From NCBI GenBank assembly GCA_900543325.1, contig UQQU01000015.1, forward strand, positions 1 to 49,817: a DNA stretch of 49,817 bases, given 5' to 3'. A program made the position numbers and the translations under genes. The notes beneath the pieces were generated by a model. That model saw nothing but the letters and a program-made list of their open reading frames with translations. It was not told where the DNA came from and ran no database searches. Shown here one piece after another: positions 33,859-43,718 of the stretch (the stretch's first letter is position 1; the number at the start of each line of letters is the position of its first letter). This stretch comes from an uncultured Clostridium sp. (GTDB lineage Bacteria; Bacillota; Clostridia; Clostridiales; Clostridiaceae).

Positions 33859-35265
33859 ATGGGAAAGAATGATGTAAAAGACTTAACACAAGGTAATGTA
33901 TTCAAGCTGATTTTAGGATTTTCAATTCCATTATTACTTGGAATGCTATTTCAACAGTTCTATAGTATGGTAGATACAATTATTGTTGGTAGATACTTAG
34001 GGGTTACTGCTTTGGCAGAAGTAGGATCAACAGGTTCAATAAACTTTATGATAATTGGTTTTTGTATGGGCGTTTGTAACGGATTTGCTATACCAGTAGC
34101 ACAAAAATTTGGAGCACGTAATTATAAACTTTTACGTAAATATGTATTTAATAGTGGAGTATTAGCAGTAATATTTTCAGTTATTATGACTTTAGTAGTA
34201 TGCTTACTTTGCAGAAATATTTTAGGGTGGATGAATACACCTAATGATATAATGGAGGGTGCATATAGTTATATATTTGTTATATTTTTAGGAATACCAG
34301 TTACTTATTTATATAATTTATTAGCTGGAATAATACGTTCACTTGGTGATAGTAAAACACCACTAATGTTTTTAATTATGTCATCAATAATTAATATTAT
34401 TTTAGATTTAGTATTTATAATTGTTTTTAATATGGGAGTATCAGGAGCTGCTTGGGCTACAGTTATATCACAAGGTGTATCAGGTATATGCTGCTTAATA
34501 TTTATGGCAAAAAGATATAGTATCCTAAAATTTGAAAAAGATGAACTTAAGATTAATGGCCACTGTATTAGAAGATTGTGTTATATGGGAGTACCTATGG
34601 GACTACAATATTCTATAACAGCAATAGGAAGTGTAATACTTCAAACGGCAGTAAATGGATTAGGTTCTCTTGTTGTTGCTGCAGTTACTGCTGGAAGTAA
34701 GATTTCTATGTTTTTATGTTGTCCATTTGATGCATTAGGTTCTACTATGGCAACTTATGCAGGACAAAATGTTGGAGCAAAAAAATTAGATCGTGTAAAT
34801 GAGGGAATTAAAAATAGTATAATAATAGGGTCTGTGTATTCTATAATCGCTTTTTTAGTATCTATTTTCTTTGGAAAAACTATAGCGTTACTTTTTGTAG
34901 ATGGAAATGAGTTAGAATTACTTTCAATGGTAAGTAAACAATTAATAATTACAGCATTATTTTATATTCCATTATGTTTAGTAAATGTTGTACGTTTTAC
35001 TATTCAAGGAATGGGGTATTCAACTTTTGCAATATTTGCAGGAATATGTGAAATGATAGCTAGAACAATATGTGGATTTATTTTAGTACCTATATTTGGA
35101 TTTAATGCAGTATGTTTAGCAAGTCCTATTGCTTGGATATGTGCAGATTTATTTTTGATACCTGGATATATAAGTGTAATGAATAAGATGAAGAGGAAAA
35201 TAAAACCGTTAACTAAAGAAAAAGTAGGTAATATTAAAGAGATTAGTACAAGCATAGAAGTTTAA
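33859..35265 (+). CDS. MATE-family efflux transporter
   Basis: A 468-residue membrane protein with about twelve hydrophobic segments in two homologous halves, of the multidrug and toxin extrusion family (Na+ or H+ antiport). The opening LGFSIPLLLGMLFQQFYSMV followed by DTIIVGRYLGVTALAEVG is diagnostic, and the second-half counterpart is MGVPMGLQYSITAIGSV. Substrate unknown. The start follows AAAGAGGAAAAAG. Transcribed alone; the carbohydrate neighbours on both sides suggest chance placement. Confidence 0.9.
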   Translation: MGKNDVKDLTQGNVFKLILGFSIPLLLGMLFQQFYSMVDTIIVGRYLGVTALAEVGSTGSINFMIIGFCMGVCNGFAIPVAQKFGARNYKLLRKYVFNSGVLAVIFSVIMTLVVCLLCRNILGWMNTPNDIMEGAYSYIFVIFLGIPVTYLYNLLAGIIRSLGDSKTPLMFLIMSSIINIILDLVFIIVFNMGVSGAAWATVISQGVSGICCLIFMAKRYSILKFEKDELKINGHCIRRLCYMGVPMGLQYSITAIGSVILQTAVNGLGSLVVAAVTAGSKISMFLCCPFDALGSTMATYAGQNVGAKKLDRVNEGIKNSIIIGSVYSIIAFLVSIFFGKTIALLFVDGNELELLSMVSKQLIITALFYIPLCLVNVVRFTIQGMGYSTFAIFAGICEMIARTICGFILVPIFGFNAVCLASPIAWICADLFLIPGYISVMNKMKRKIKPLTKEKVGNIKEISTSIEV

Positions 35266-35275
35266 AATTCATAAA

Positions 35276-35324
35276 ATATACGTTAAATATTTGATAAGTT
35301 ATCAAGGGTTTAGCGTATTTTTTA
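35276..35324 (+). terminator. Intrinsic terminator after MATE gene
   Basis: AATACGCTAAA-type stem: ATACGTTAAA with TTTAGCGTAT and TTGAT with ATCAA, followed by six T. Confidence 0.75.
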
Positions 35325-35451
35325 TATTAAATTTATGTTTATAAGAAGAGTAAAAAATATATTAGTATAATACTATAAAGTTAAATTGATTTATATTATA
35401 ATGTTAATAAAATGCAGAAAGTTAAAAGGAACATTGAGGTGAAAGATAATA

Positions 35452-36465
35452 ATGGCTACATTAAAAGAAATAGCAGATAAGGTAGGGGTATCTTTAGCAA
35501 CTGTGTCTAGAGTTTTAAATAATGATAGTGGAATTTTAGTTGCCGATGAAACTAAGGCACAAATATTAAAGGTAGCAACGGAATTAAATTATAAGACTGC
35601 AAAGCAGAGAAAAGGTAAAAACTTGGAAAAGAAAATAGTTACTATAGGAATCGTAGAAATGTATGATGTAGTTAAACAATTACAAGATCCTTATTATTTG
35701 CTTTTAAGAAATATAGTTGAGAAAAAGGCTTTTGAAAATGATATAAAGCTTGTTAGGCTTTTTAAGAAAGATAATGATTATGAGTTTCTTGAAGATATTG
35801 AATTACAAGGAATTATTGCTATAGGAAAATTTACTTCAAAGGAAGTAGAGAAATTAGCTAATAGAACTTCTAATATAGTATTTATAGATTCATCGCCTAA
35901 TGATGAGTTATATGATAGTGTAAAAGTTAACTATAAATTAGGAGTAAGGCAAGCATTAGATTATTTTATTGAGTTAGGACATAAAGATATTGGGTTCATC
36001 GGTGAAAAATATACATTAGGTGATAATAAAATTCCTATTTTTGATGAAAGGTTAAAATATTTTTATGAATATATGAATAATAATAACTTATTAAATGAAA
36101 AGTTTATAATTAATAGCAGTATGACAGCAGAGGGTGGACATGAGGCTATAATTAACTATATTGATAATAAATATAAGATGCCAACAGCATTTTTTGCAGC
36201 TAATGATGCTGTTGCAAGTGGATTAATTAAAGGACTATCTGAAAGAAATATAAAGGTTCCTGAAGAAATAAGTATAATAGGATTTAATGATACAATAATA
36301 TCACAATATACAAACCCACCACTAACAGCTATAAGAGTACATATAGAGTATTTAGGTGAGGTTGCAGTAAATCTTATGATTGAAAAAATAAAGGGCAGAA
36401 ACTATGCAAAAAAAGTTATAATACCTAGTGAATTTGTACTGAGAAATAGTGTAAGAAAGATATAA
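35452..36465 (+). CDS. LacI/GalR-family transcriptional repressor
   Basis: A 337-residue repressor. The N-terminal LacI helix-turn-helix is MATLKEIADKVGVSLATVSR with hinge helix LNN. The periplasmic-binding-protein-like effector domain follows from about residue 63, including MPTAFFAANDAVASGLIKGL and ISIIGFNDTIISQYTNPPLT. It resembles EbgR/GalR-type regulators of galactoside genes. Likely targets are the downstream hydrolase and alpha-galactosidase genes, whose promoters share AAAACGTTA(A/T)C. AACGTT-centred sites are the kind LacI proteins bind. The start has GAGGTGAAAGATAATA upstream. Confidence 0.87.
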   Translation: MATLKEIADKVGVSLATVSRVLNNDSGILVADETKAQILKVATELNYKTAKQRKGKNLEKKIVTIGIVEMYDVVKQLQDPYYLLLRNIVEKKAFENDIKLVRLFKKDNDYEFLEDIELQGIIAIGKFTSKEVEKLANRTSNIVFIDSSPNDELYDSVKVNYKLGVRQALDYFIELGHKDIGFIGEKYTLGDNKIPIFDERLKYFYEYMNNNNLLNEKFIINSSMTAEGGHEAIINYIDNKYKMPTAFFAANDAVASGLIKGLSERNIKVPEEISIIGFNDTIISQYTNPPLTAIRVHIEYLGEVAVNLMIEKIKGRNYAKKVIIPSEFVLRNSVRKI

Positions 36466-36477
36466 TAGAAAGCTATG

Positions 36478-36525
36478 AAAAAGAGAGTATTCTTAAGAAA
36501 GTAAGATACTCTCTTTACTTTTTTA
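36478..36525 (+). terminator. Intrinsic terminator after lacI-type gene
   Basis: AAAGAGAGTAT pairs with ATACTCTCTTT, then ACTTTTTTAGG. Confidence 0.82.
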
Positions 36526-36538
36526 GGAATATTATAAA

Positions 36539-36588
36539 TTGTAAGTGAGGTATAAATGTTATATTATATAACCTATAAAAACGTTAAC
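36539..36588 (+). promoter_or_regulatory. Promoter and LacI-type operator before hydrolase gene
   Basis: Candidate -35 TTGTAA (36539-36544), 17-base spacer, -10 TATTAT (36562-36567). AAAACGTTAAC at 36578-36588 lies at and just after the expected transcription start, where a repressor would block initiation. The same 11-base pattern with one change occurs at the alpha-galactosidase promoter. Confidence 0.55.
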
Positions 36589-36611
36589 ATGAAATGGGAG
36601 TAGGTATAAAT

Positions 36612-37580
36612 ATGGAGGATGGAAATAATAAGTTTATTCATAATTATGGATATGATAAATATGTAGTAGAAGAGGTGAAAGAAAAATTAGGCAAAATAAA
36701 AGAGTTTGGATATTTTATGGGAACCAATAATGTAAATATATATTATGAAAAATATTGTATAGAAAAGGAAAAGGGTGCAATAGTAATATGTCATGGATTT
36801 TCTGAATGTATAAATAAATTTACAGAGATGATATATTATTTTTTAGAAATGGGATATTCAGTTTATGCAATTGAACATAGGGGTCATGGAAGATCAGGCT
36901 CTTTAAGTAAAACTGATAAAAGTCAAGTTAATATAGATAAGTTTGAAAATTATGTGGAAGATTTAAAGTTATTCTTAGATGAAATAGTTACAAAAAATAG
37001 TTCAGAGTTATACCTATATGCACATTCTATGGGAGGAGCTATAGGAGCAATGTTTTTAGAAGAATATGATAAGTATTTTAAAAAGGCTATACTAAGTTCA
37101 CCTATGATGGAAATAGAAACAGGAAAATTTTCCAAGAGGATGTCATATATAATAAGTAGTCTATATGTAGTAGCTAGAAAAGGAGATAAGTACGTATTAG
37201 GGCATGGACCATTTGATGGAAAATATCATTTAGAGGAATCAGGAACTAGTAATAAGTATAGGTATGAAAATCATTTAGAGGAATTAAAAGAAAATGAGAA
37301 ATTACAAAGATCAGGAGGATCTTTTAAATGGCTTTTAGAATCTTTAAAGGCTACTGATAAAATACTTAAAAATAAAAATGTTGAAAAGATAGACATACCT
37401 ATATTACTTTTCCAAGCAGGAAGAGATACTTTTGTAAGAGCTGGTGGACAAAATGAATTTTGTGAAAGAGTTAAAAACTGCAGAAAAATAAGATTTGGAA
37501 ATGCAAAACATGAGATATTTCTAGAAAATGACGAAATACTTATTGAATATTTGAAAAAAATAAAAGAATTTTTAAAATAA
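36612..37580 (+). CDS. Alpha/beta hydrolase, lysophospholipase-like
   Basis: A serine hydrolase of about 322 residues, of the alpha/beta-hydrolase fold, monoacylglycerol lipase/lysophospholipase group. The nucleophile elbow is YAHSMGGA (GxSxG-like, H-S-M-G-G), preceded by VICHGFSE (oxyanion) and AIEHRGHGRSG. The acid lies in FQAGRDTFV and the final His in NAKHEIFLE. The start could be ATG 36594 or 36612; I prefer 36612 because GGGAGTAGG precedes it. No signal peptide. The substrate is unknown: its location under an operator shared with alpha-galactosidase hints at an acylated sugar or glycolipid, which is inference. Confidence 0.8.
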   Translation: MEDGNNKFIHNYGYDKYVVEEVKEKLGKIKEFGYFMGTNNVNIYYEKYCIEKEKGAIVICHGFSECINKFTEMIYYFLEMGYSVYAIEHRGHGRSGSLSKTDKSQVNIDKFENYVEDLKLFLDEIVTKNSSELYLYAHSMGGAIGAMFLEEYDKYFKKAILSSPMMEIETGKFSKRMSYIISSLYVVARKGDKYVLGHGPFDGKYHLEESGTSNKYRYENHLEELKENEKLQRSGGSFKWLLESLKATDKILKNKNVEKIDIPILLFQAGRDTFVRAGGQNEFCERVKNCRKIRFGNAKHEIFLENDEILIEYLKKIKEFLK

Positions 37581-37594
37581 TTTTACTAAAAATA

Positions 37595-37644
37595 TTGAAA
37601 ATTTTACTACAAATATACTATAATACTCTTGGGAAAACGTTATC
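37595..37644 (+). promoter_or_regulatory. Promoter and LacI-type operator before alpha-galactosidase
   Basis: TTGAAA (37595-37600), 18-base spacer, TATAAT (37619-37624), then AAAACGTTATC at 37634-37644 overlapping the expected start of transcription. It is almost identical to the site before 36612. Confidence 0.72.
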
Positions 37645-37676
37645 TAAAGGTATTGTGATAAGGAGATAGTAGAGTT

Positions 37677-39743
37677 ATGGGAATTTTAATTAATAAATTA
37701 GAAAATATATTTAGTATTCAAACAAAAAATACTTCATATGTATTTGGTATAGACAATAAGGGCTTGTTAAGAAATTTATATTGGGGAAGTAAAATTAAGG
37801 AAATTGAAGACTTTGATATGCCTATATTGTGCGAAGTATCAACAAATGATCCAGTATATGAAATTACTAGAGAAGAATATCCTGTATATGGTAGTTTGAG
37901 ATATAAAGAGCATTGTCTAAAGGTTACTTTTGAAGATAGAAGTAGAGAATTAGTTTATAAATATATAGGATATTATATTGATGGTAATGAATTAATAATA
38001 AAGTTAAAAGATAATTACTATGATTTCAATATTAATCTTCACTATAAGGTTTATGAACAGTATGATTTAATAGAAAGATATGTAAGTGTTAAAAATAATT
38101 CTAATGATATTATTGAAATTGAAAAAATACATAGTGGACAATTTCATATCCCTTATGAGGGATTGAATTTCTCTAATGTTCATGGTCATTGGGGGGCAGA
38201 GCAACAAAGGTTTATTCAAAAAGTTAACTATGGAAAGATTATTATAGAAAATAGAAGAGGAATATCAACTCATAATCACAACCCTTATTTTATATTAGAT
38301 AAGGATGCTACTGAAACTACAGGGGAAGTATTCTTTGGAGCCTTAAAATTAAGTGGAAATTTTAGTGGGATAATAGAGCAAACTCAATATGGTGAAACAT
38401 TAGTTCAAATGGGAATAAATTCACATGATTTTCAAATGAAGCTAAAACCAAAAGAGGAATTTGTTACTCCTGCAATTATAGCTGGATATAGTAATTCAGG
38501 TTTTGAAACTATGACCCATAATATTCATAATTTTGCAAAGGATAGAGTGCTAAGAAAAGGCATAAGACCTGTATTATATAATTCATGGGAGGCAACTGAA
38601 TTTAAGGTAAGTTGTGATGAACAAATAAAACTTGCAGAAAAAGCTAAGGAAATAGGAGCAGAGTTATTTGTAGTAGATGATGGTTGGTTTGGAGAAAGAC
38701 ATGGAATAGATAATGGCTTAGGGGATTGGTATGTAAATAGAGACAAGTTCCCAGAAGGATTAGATCCGTTAATTAGAAAAGTTAAAGAAATGGATATGAT
38801 GTTTGGTATATGGGTAGAGCCAGAAATGGTAAATCCATTATCACAACTTTATAAGGAACATCCAGATTGGATATATCACTTTAAAACTAGAGAAAGTGAT
38901 ACATCTAGAGGACAATATGTATTAAATTTAACTAAAAAGGAAGTAAAAAGATTTATTTATGATATGTTAGATAATTTATTATCAACTTATGATATTGATT
39001 ATATTAAGTGGGATGCTAATAGACCTATGTCACAAACAGATATTGAAAAAGATATCTGGTACAAGCATATAGAAGCTATTTATGATATTGTTAGAGAATT
39101 AAAAATTAAGCATCCTAATGTACTATTTGAAGCCTGTGCATCTGGGGGTGGAAGAATTGATTACGGTATTTTAGGAATATTTGATGATTTTTGGACAAGT
39201 GATAATACTGATGCATATGATAGATTGTTTATTCAAGATAGTTATTCATATATTTATCCAATTAAGGCCATGAGAGCTTGGGTAACTGATTGTCCAAATT
39301 TCTTGTCTAAAAGAGTTATACCAATGAAGTTTAGATATCATAGTGCAATGATGGGAACATTAGGCGTTGGATGTAATATTTTAAAATTTAATGAAGATGA
39401 AATAAAATTATCACAAGAATTAATAAAAGAGTATAAAGAAATAAGGCATATAATCCAAGAAGGAGATTTTTATAGAATAGAAAATACATCAAAAAATAAT
39501 TATAGTATTTATCAATATAATAAAGATGGTGAAAGTTTATTATTTGTATTCTTACCTCAAAGCTTAATTGGACATAGGGGAACTAATATTAAACTTAGAG
39601 GATTAGAAAATAATTCTAAATATATAATAAGAATTAATGGAGAAGAATTGATAAAATCAGGAGATTATTTAATGAATAGAGGTTTGGAAATAAAACTAAG
39701 TGGAGATTATGCTAGTGATATTATAAAGATTAATAAAATTTAA
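37677..39743 (+). CDS. Alpha-galactosidase, GH36
   Basis: A 688-residue cytoplasmic GH36 enzyme hydrolysing terminal alpha-1,6-galactose from melibiose, raffinose and related sugars. N-terminal beta-sandwich to about 285, then the TIM barrel. Key residues: nucleophile D446 in YIKWDANR, acid/base D509 in WTSDNTD, and substrate-site motifs FVVDDGWFGER, then GIWVEPEMV and EACASGGGR. Length is slightly below the usual 720-745. The start follows AAGGAGATAGTAGAGTT. A LacI-type operator overlaps its promoter. It pairs functionally with the GPH symporter and GH42 enzyme downstream. Confidence 0.92.
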   Translation: MGILINKLENIFSIQTKNTSYVFGIDNKGLLRNLYWGSKIKEIEDFDMPILCEVSTNDPVYEITREEYPVYGSLRYKEHCLKVTFEDRSRELVYKYIGYYIDGNELIIKLKDNYYDFNINLHYKVYEQYDLIERYVSVKNNSNDIIEIEKIHSGQFHIPYEGLNFSNVHGHWGAEQQRFIQKVNYGKIIIENRRGISTHNHNPYFILDKDATETTGEVFFGALKLSGNFSGIIEQTQYGETLVQMGINSHDFQMKLKPKEEFVTPAIIAGYSNSGFETMTHNIHNFAKDRVLRKGIRPVLYNSWEATEFKVSCDEQIKLAEKAKEIGAELFVVDDGWFGERHGIDNGLGDWYVNRDKFPEGLDPLIRKVKEMDMMFGIWVEPEMVNPLSQLYKEHPDWIYHFKTRESDTSRGQYVLNLTKKEVKRFIYDMLDNLLSTYDIDYIKWDANRPMSQTDIEKDIWYKHIEAIYDIVRELKIKHPNVLFEACASGGGRIDYGILGIFDDFWTSDNTDAYDRLFIQDSYSYIYPIKAMRAWVTDCPNFLSKRVIPMKFRYHSAMMGTLGVGCNILKFNEDEIKLSQELIKEYKEIRHIIQEGDFYRIENTSKNNYSIYQYNKDGESLLFVFLPQSLIGHRGTNIKLRGLENNSKYIIRINGEELIKSGDYLMNRGLEIKLSGDYASDIIKINKI

Positions 39744-39762
39744 TTAAGAATTATTTGAAAGT

Positions 39763-39823
39763 AGATTATTAAATTCTAATTGGACTTATATGTTCTTTAA
39801 GTATTTGATAATCTATTTTTATA
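39763..39823 (+). terminator. Probable terminator after alpha-galactosidase
   Basis: TAGATTAT-AAA pairs with TTTGATAATCTA over a long loop, followed by TTTTTAT. It is less compact than the others in this window. The remaining 200 bases before the GPH gene hold only a candidate promoter. Confidence 0.5.
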
Positions 39824-39941
39824 TGTATTATTTTAATAAAATATTTAATAACTATAATGTAAACTTATTAGGTATAAATATTAGATTATATTCTTTAATA
39901 AAAAAATGGTAAAATAAAATAAATTTTCACAGTAAAAATAC

Positions 39942-39970
39942 TTGTAAAAAGTTTTCTGATATGGTATCAT
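39942..39970 (+). promoter_or_regulatory. Candidate promoter for GPH symporter
   Basis: TTGTAA (39942-39947), 17-base spacer, TATCAT (39965-39970). No AACGTT-type site is present here, so this gene may not be under the same repressor. Confidence 0.45.
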
Positions 39971-40039
39971 ATAAATATGAAATATGAAAACAATTACAAA
40001 AGTAAGTAAAACACATAGGATATTTGGAGGGAGAGAATT

Positions 40040-41419
40040 ATGGGATTATCATTTAAAGAAAAGTATTCTTTTGGTATTGGTGCGCTAGGAAAAGATTTAT
40101 GTTATGCAATTGTATCTAGTTACTTAATGATCTATTTTACTGATTCAATTGGATTAGCGCCAGCATTTGTAGGAAATTTGTTTTTAGTAGCGAGATTATG
40201 GGATGCGGTTAATGATCCAGCAATGGGAATGATTGTTGACAACACAAAGACAAAATGGGGAAAATTTAGACCTTGGATTTTAATAGGTACATTGATAAAT
40301 GCAGTAATATTAGTTTTCTTATTTAAAAGGCCAGAAGGATTAGAAGGAACTTCACTGTATGCTTATTATTCAGTGATGTATATATTATGGGGAATGACTT
40401 ATACAATAATGGATATTCCTTATTGGTCAATGTTACCTTCTTTATCTAAGACAAATGAAGAAAGAGCTCAAATATCAGTTATACCAAGAATATTTGCAAG
40501 TTGTGCATGGTTAATAATGGGAGCATTTGGACTTTCTATAGTTAATACTTTAGGAAATGGAAATCAAACTAAGGGGTATGGAGCTTTTGCAATAATAATA
40601 TCAGTAATCTTTGTAATAACTTCTATTATAACTGTTGTAAACGTTAAGGATAGTAGTTGTAATGCAACAGAGATAAACAAAAAAGCAGAAAAAACAGGTC
40701 TAAAGAAAGCGTTTAAGCTTATAAAAGAAAATGATCAACTTATGGTATTTATAGGAGTAGTACTTGCTTATAATTTAGTTGCTCAATTATCAGGTGGAAT
40801 GTCAATTTACTATTTTAAATATGTTGTTGGAAATGAAAATATGTATCAAGTGTTTACCGCATTTGCTGGATTAGCTGAAATATCAGCGCTTATGCTTTTC
40901 CCAATGCTTTCAAAGAGAATGAGCAAAAAGGGTGTATTTAGATTAGCATGTTACTTACCAGCAGTAGGTTTAATAATATTATTATTTGCAGGAATTTTTG
41001 TACCAGGAAATGCAGCACTTATAGCTTTATCAGGAATTATAGTTAAGTTAGGTTCAGGATTCAGCCTAGGAGCTACAACTGTTATGCTTGCAGATGTAAT
41101 AGATTATGGTGAAGTAAGATTTGGTTCAAGAAATGAAAGTATAATAGCTTCCTTCCAAACATTATTAGTTAAAACTGCATCAGCTGTATCAGGATGGTTA
41201 ATAGGTGTTGGATTAACGATAGTAGGATATGTTCCTAATATAACACAAACAGCAGGAACAATATTAGGAATGAGGATACTTATGGTAGCAGTGCCATCAA
41301 TAATAACATTATTAGGATTCTTTATTTATGTTAAAGGATACAAGTTACATGGTGAATATCAAGAAAAAATAATGGATGAGTTAAATAAGAATAGAGAAGC
41401 TGAAGAATGTGTTATTTAA
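40040..41419 (+). CDS. GPH-family sugar:cation symporter (MelB-like)
   Basis: A 459-residue transporter with about twelve hydrophobic segments, of the glycoside-pentoside-hexuronide family. The opening GIGALGKDLCYAIVSSYLMI followed by YFTDSIGL, VARLWDAVNDPAMGMIVDNT and KTKWGKFRPWILIG are hallmark sequences; the aspartates in WDAVNDP correspond to the cation-site residues of MelB. It likely imports an alpha- or beta-galactoside processed by the neighbouring GH36 and GH42 enzymes. The start follows TTGGAGGGAGAGA. A terminator separates it from the beta-galactosidase gene. Confidence 0.9.
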   Translation: MGLSFKEKYSFGIGALGKDLCYAIVSSYLMIYFTDSIGLAPAFVGNLFLVARLWDAVNDPAMGMIVDNTKTKWGKFRPWILIGTLINAVILVFLFKRPEGLEGTSLYAYYSVMYILWGMTYTIMDIPYWSMLPSLSKTNEERAQISVIPRIFASCAWLIMGAFGLSIVNTLGNGNQTKGYGAFAIIISVIFVITSIITVVNVKDSSCNATEINKKAEKTGLKKAFKLIKENDQLMVFIGVVLAYNLVAQLSGGMSIYYFKYVVGNENMYQVFTAFAGLAEISALMLFPMLSKRMSKKGVFRLACYLPAVGLIILLFAGIFVPGNAALIALSGIIVKLGSGFSLGATTVMLADVIDYGEVRFGSRNESIIASFQTLLVKTASAVSGWLIGVGLTIVGYVPNITQTAGTILGMRILMVAVPSIITLLGFFIYVKGYKLHGEYQEKIMDELNKNREAEECVI

Positions 41420-41448
41420 TTTATAAGTAATCTATAGTGACATTATAA

Positions 41449-41493
41449 AAATGACAAATTGAAGTTTTAATTCTCCAATTTGTCATTTTTTAT
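41449..41493 (+). terminator. Intrinsic terminator after GPH gene
   Basis: AAATGACAAATTG pairs with CAATTTGTCATTTTT around a loop of about 11 bases, then T-rich sequence. Confidence 0.85.
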
Positions 41494-41521
41494 TTTAAGA
41501 TATGCTATAAAAATAAAAAAA

Positions 41522-41530
41522 TGATATAAT
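41522..41530 (+). promoter_or_regulatory. Extended -10 element for GH42 gene
   Basis: TGATATAAT is an extended -10 (TGn followed by a perfect TATAAT) 39 bases before the start codon. No good -35 is seen, which is allowed for extended -10 promoters. Confidence 0.5.
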
Positions 41531-41568
41531 ATTTTAGTAAAATTTACAGTAAAAAAGGGGAGAGTAAA

Positions 41569-43521
41569 ATGTTTTTAGGCGTTGATTATTATCCAGAGCA
41601 TTGGAATGAAGATATGTTAGAAGAAGATTTAAATAATATTATAGAGTTAGGGAGTAATGTAATAAGAATAGGTGAATTTGCATGGCATATGATGGAGAGT
41701 GAAGAAGGTAAATTTGATTTTTCATATTTTGATCATATAATAAATGAAGCTAAGAAAAAAGGATTAAAGATTATATTTGGTACTCCAACAGCTACAATGC
41801 CAGCTTGGCTTGCAAAAAAACATCCAGATGTTTTAGGTGAATTTGAAGATAATACTAAGAGAGTTTTTGGAGGAAGAAGACAATATTGTTTTAATAGTAA
41901 AACATATCTTAAATATAGTGAAACAATAATTAGGGAACTTGCAAATCATTTTAAGGAAGAAAAGGCTATAGTAGCTTGGCAAATAGATAATGAACTTGGT
42001 CACGAAGGTAGTGATGTATGTTTTTGTAATGAATGTAAAAATGCATTTAGAGATTATTTAAGAAAAAATTATAATAATGATATAAACAAGTTAAATGAAA
42101 TATGGGGAACTAGATTTTGGTCTCAAACTTATAATGACTTTGATGAAATTCCGGTTCCAGCAAAGACAATAACTACTCACAATCCAAGTTTAAGAATGGA
42201 ATGGGAAAGATTTAGGAATGTAAGTGTTGAAAATTATGCAAAATTACAAGTAAATATTTTAAAAGAAATATTAGGAGAAGATTCTATTATAATTCATGAT
42301 TTCTCAGGTGGATACTTTGATAAAAGTTTTGATTTTTCAAAGGTAGCACAACATATAGATGTAGTTGCATATAATAATTATCCAGTATGGGGTGGGCAAA
42401 AGGAACCAATTCCACCACATGAAATTGCTTGTGGCTTAGATTTTATGAGAGGGGCTAAAAGACAAAACTTTTGGATTACAGAAGCTATAATGGGTGCTCA
42501 AGGACATGATGTTATTGGATATCTTCCAAGACCAAATCAAGCTAAAATGTGGTCATATCAAGCAATGGCTCATGGATGTAATTCTCTTATGTATTTCAGA
42601 TATAGAGGAGCAACTAAGGGAGCAGAACAATATTGTTATGGAATAATAGATCAGGATAATAGAAAAAGAAGAAAGTTCTATGAAGTTCAAGATTTCTTTA
42701 AAGATATGAAAGAAAATGAAGGTGTTATAAATAGTGAAATAAAATCAGAAGTAGCAGTTATTTATGACTATGAATCTATGGCATCATTTAGAATCCAAAG
42801 ACAAAGTTTTCTAATGGATTATAAAAATGAAGTATATAGATTATACAGACCTTTTTATGAAAATAATATAAATATTGATGTTATTCCATCATATGTAGAC
42901 TTTAATGAATATAAAGTTCTATTAATACCAACCATGATTGTATTTAAGCCTGAAGTCCAACATAGAATTAAAGAATTTGTTAAAAATGGTGGTAAGGTAG
43001 TATTTAGCTTTAGAACTGCAATTAAAGATTACTATAATAACTTAACATTAGGAGAATTAAATCCAAGTTTTTATAATGATTTAATTGGTGGATTTGTTGA
43101 AGAAATAGAATCTCTTCAAGAAGGTCAATATGTTAAAGTTAAAGGAATAAATGATTTTAGTGGAGTAGAAGGTAGTGGAACTGTATTTAGAGATATGTTA
43201 AAAACTACTACTGCAGAAAGTCTATTTATGTATGATGATGAGTTTTATAATGACTTATCAGCTATAACATTAAATAAGTATGGTGCTGGAGAAGCTTATT
43301 ATATTGGTACAGGTGTAGATAATAATATTATGAATATAATAGCTAAGAAGATATTATCAGATGCTAATATAGAAGTTATTGAATCAGAACAAGGCATAGA
43401 AGTTGTTAAGAGAGTAGTAAATGATGAAGAGTACTATTTTGTTATGAATCACACGGCATTAACAAAAGAGTTTAATGGAATTTCTTTAGCAGCTTATGAA
43501 AGCAAAATAATTAAAAAGTAA
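41569..43521 (+). CDS. Beta-galactosidase, GH42
   Basis: A 650-residue intracellular beta-galactosidase. Acid/base E142 in WQIDNELG and nucleophile E305 in FWITEAIMG are visible. Cysteines 107, 151, 153 and 156 (YCFN and CFCNEC) reproduce the zinc site known from the Thermus A4 enzyme. The TIM barrel covers about 1-370, then the trimerisation domain (LLIPTMIVFKPEVQHRIKEF) and a small C-terminal beta domain. The start follows AAGGGGAGAGTAAA. It completes a galactoside set with the GH36 enzyme and GPH symporter. Confidence 0.92.
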   Translation: MFLGVDYYPEHWNEDMLEEDLNNIIELGSNVIRIGEFAWHMMESEEGKFDFSYFDHIINEAKKKGLKIIFGTPTATMPAWLAKKHPDVLGEFEDNTKRVFGGRRQYCFNSKTYLKYSETIIRELANHFKEEKAIVAWQIDNELGHEGSDVCFCNECKNAFRDYLRKNYNNDINKLNEIWGTRFWSQTYNDFDEIPVPAKTITTHNPSLRMEWERFRNVSVENYAKLQVNILKEILGEDSIIIHDFSGGYFDKSFDFSKVAQHIDVVAYNNYPVWGGQKEPIPPHEIACGLDFMRGAKRQNFWITEAIMGAQGHDVIGYLPRPNQAKMWSYQAMAHGCNSLMYFRYRGATKGAEQYCYGIIDQDNRKRRKFYEVQDFFKDMKENEGVINSEIKSEVAVIYDYESMASFRIQRQSFLMDYKNEVYRLYRPFYENNINIDVIPSYVDFNEYKVLLIPTMIVFKPEVQHRIKEFVKNGGKVVFSFRTAIKDYYNNLTLGELNPSFYNDLIGGFVEEIESLQEGQYVKVKGINDFSGVEGSGTVFRDMLKTTTAESLFMYDDEFYNDLSAITLNKYGAGEAYYIGTGVDNNIMNIIAKKILSDANIEVIESEQGIEVVKRVVNDEEYYFVMNHTALTKEFNGISLAAYESKIIKK

Positions 43522-43541
43522 TATTATAAAAGTTAATATTT

Positions 43542-43582
43542 ATAGCCTTATCTAATATTTTATTTAGATAGGGCTATTTTTA
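43542..43582 (+). terminator. Intrinsic terminator after GH42 gene
   Basis: ATAGCCTTATCTAA pairs with TTAGATAGGGCTAT with one G-U/mismatch, followed by five T. Confidence 0.85.
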
Positions 43583-43718
43583 TATTTATTTTACTATAAA
43601 GCTTAAATAATTGATTTATTAATATAATAAGAATATTATTATATTAATAAATTAATTAGAAACAAATTATAGATAATTTCATTTTCTATAGTTATTTTAT
43701 AAGATGGAGGGAATTTAA

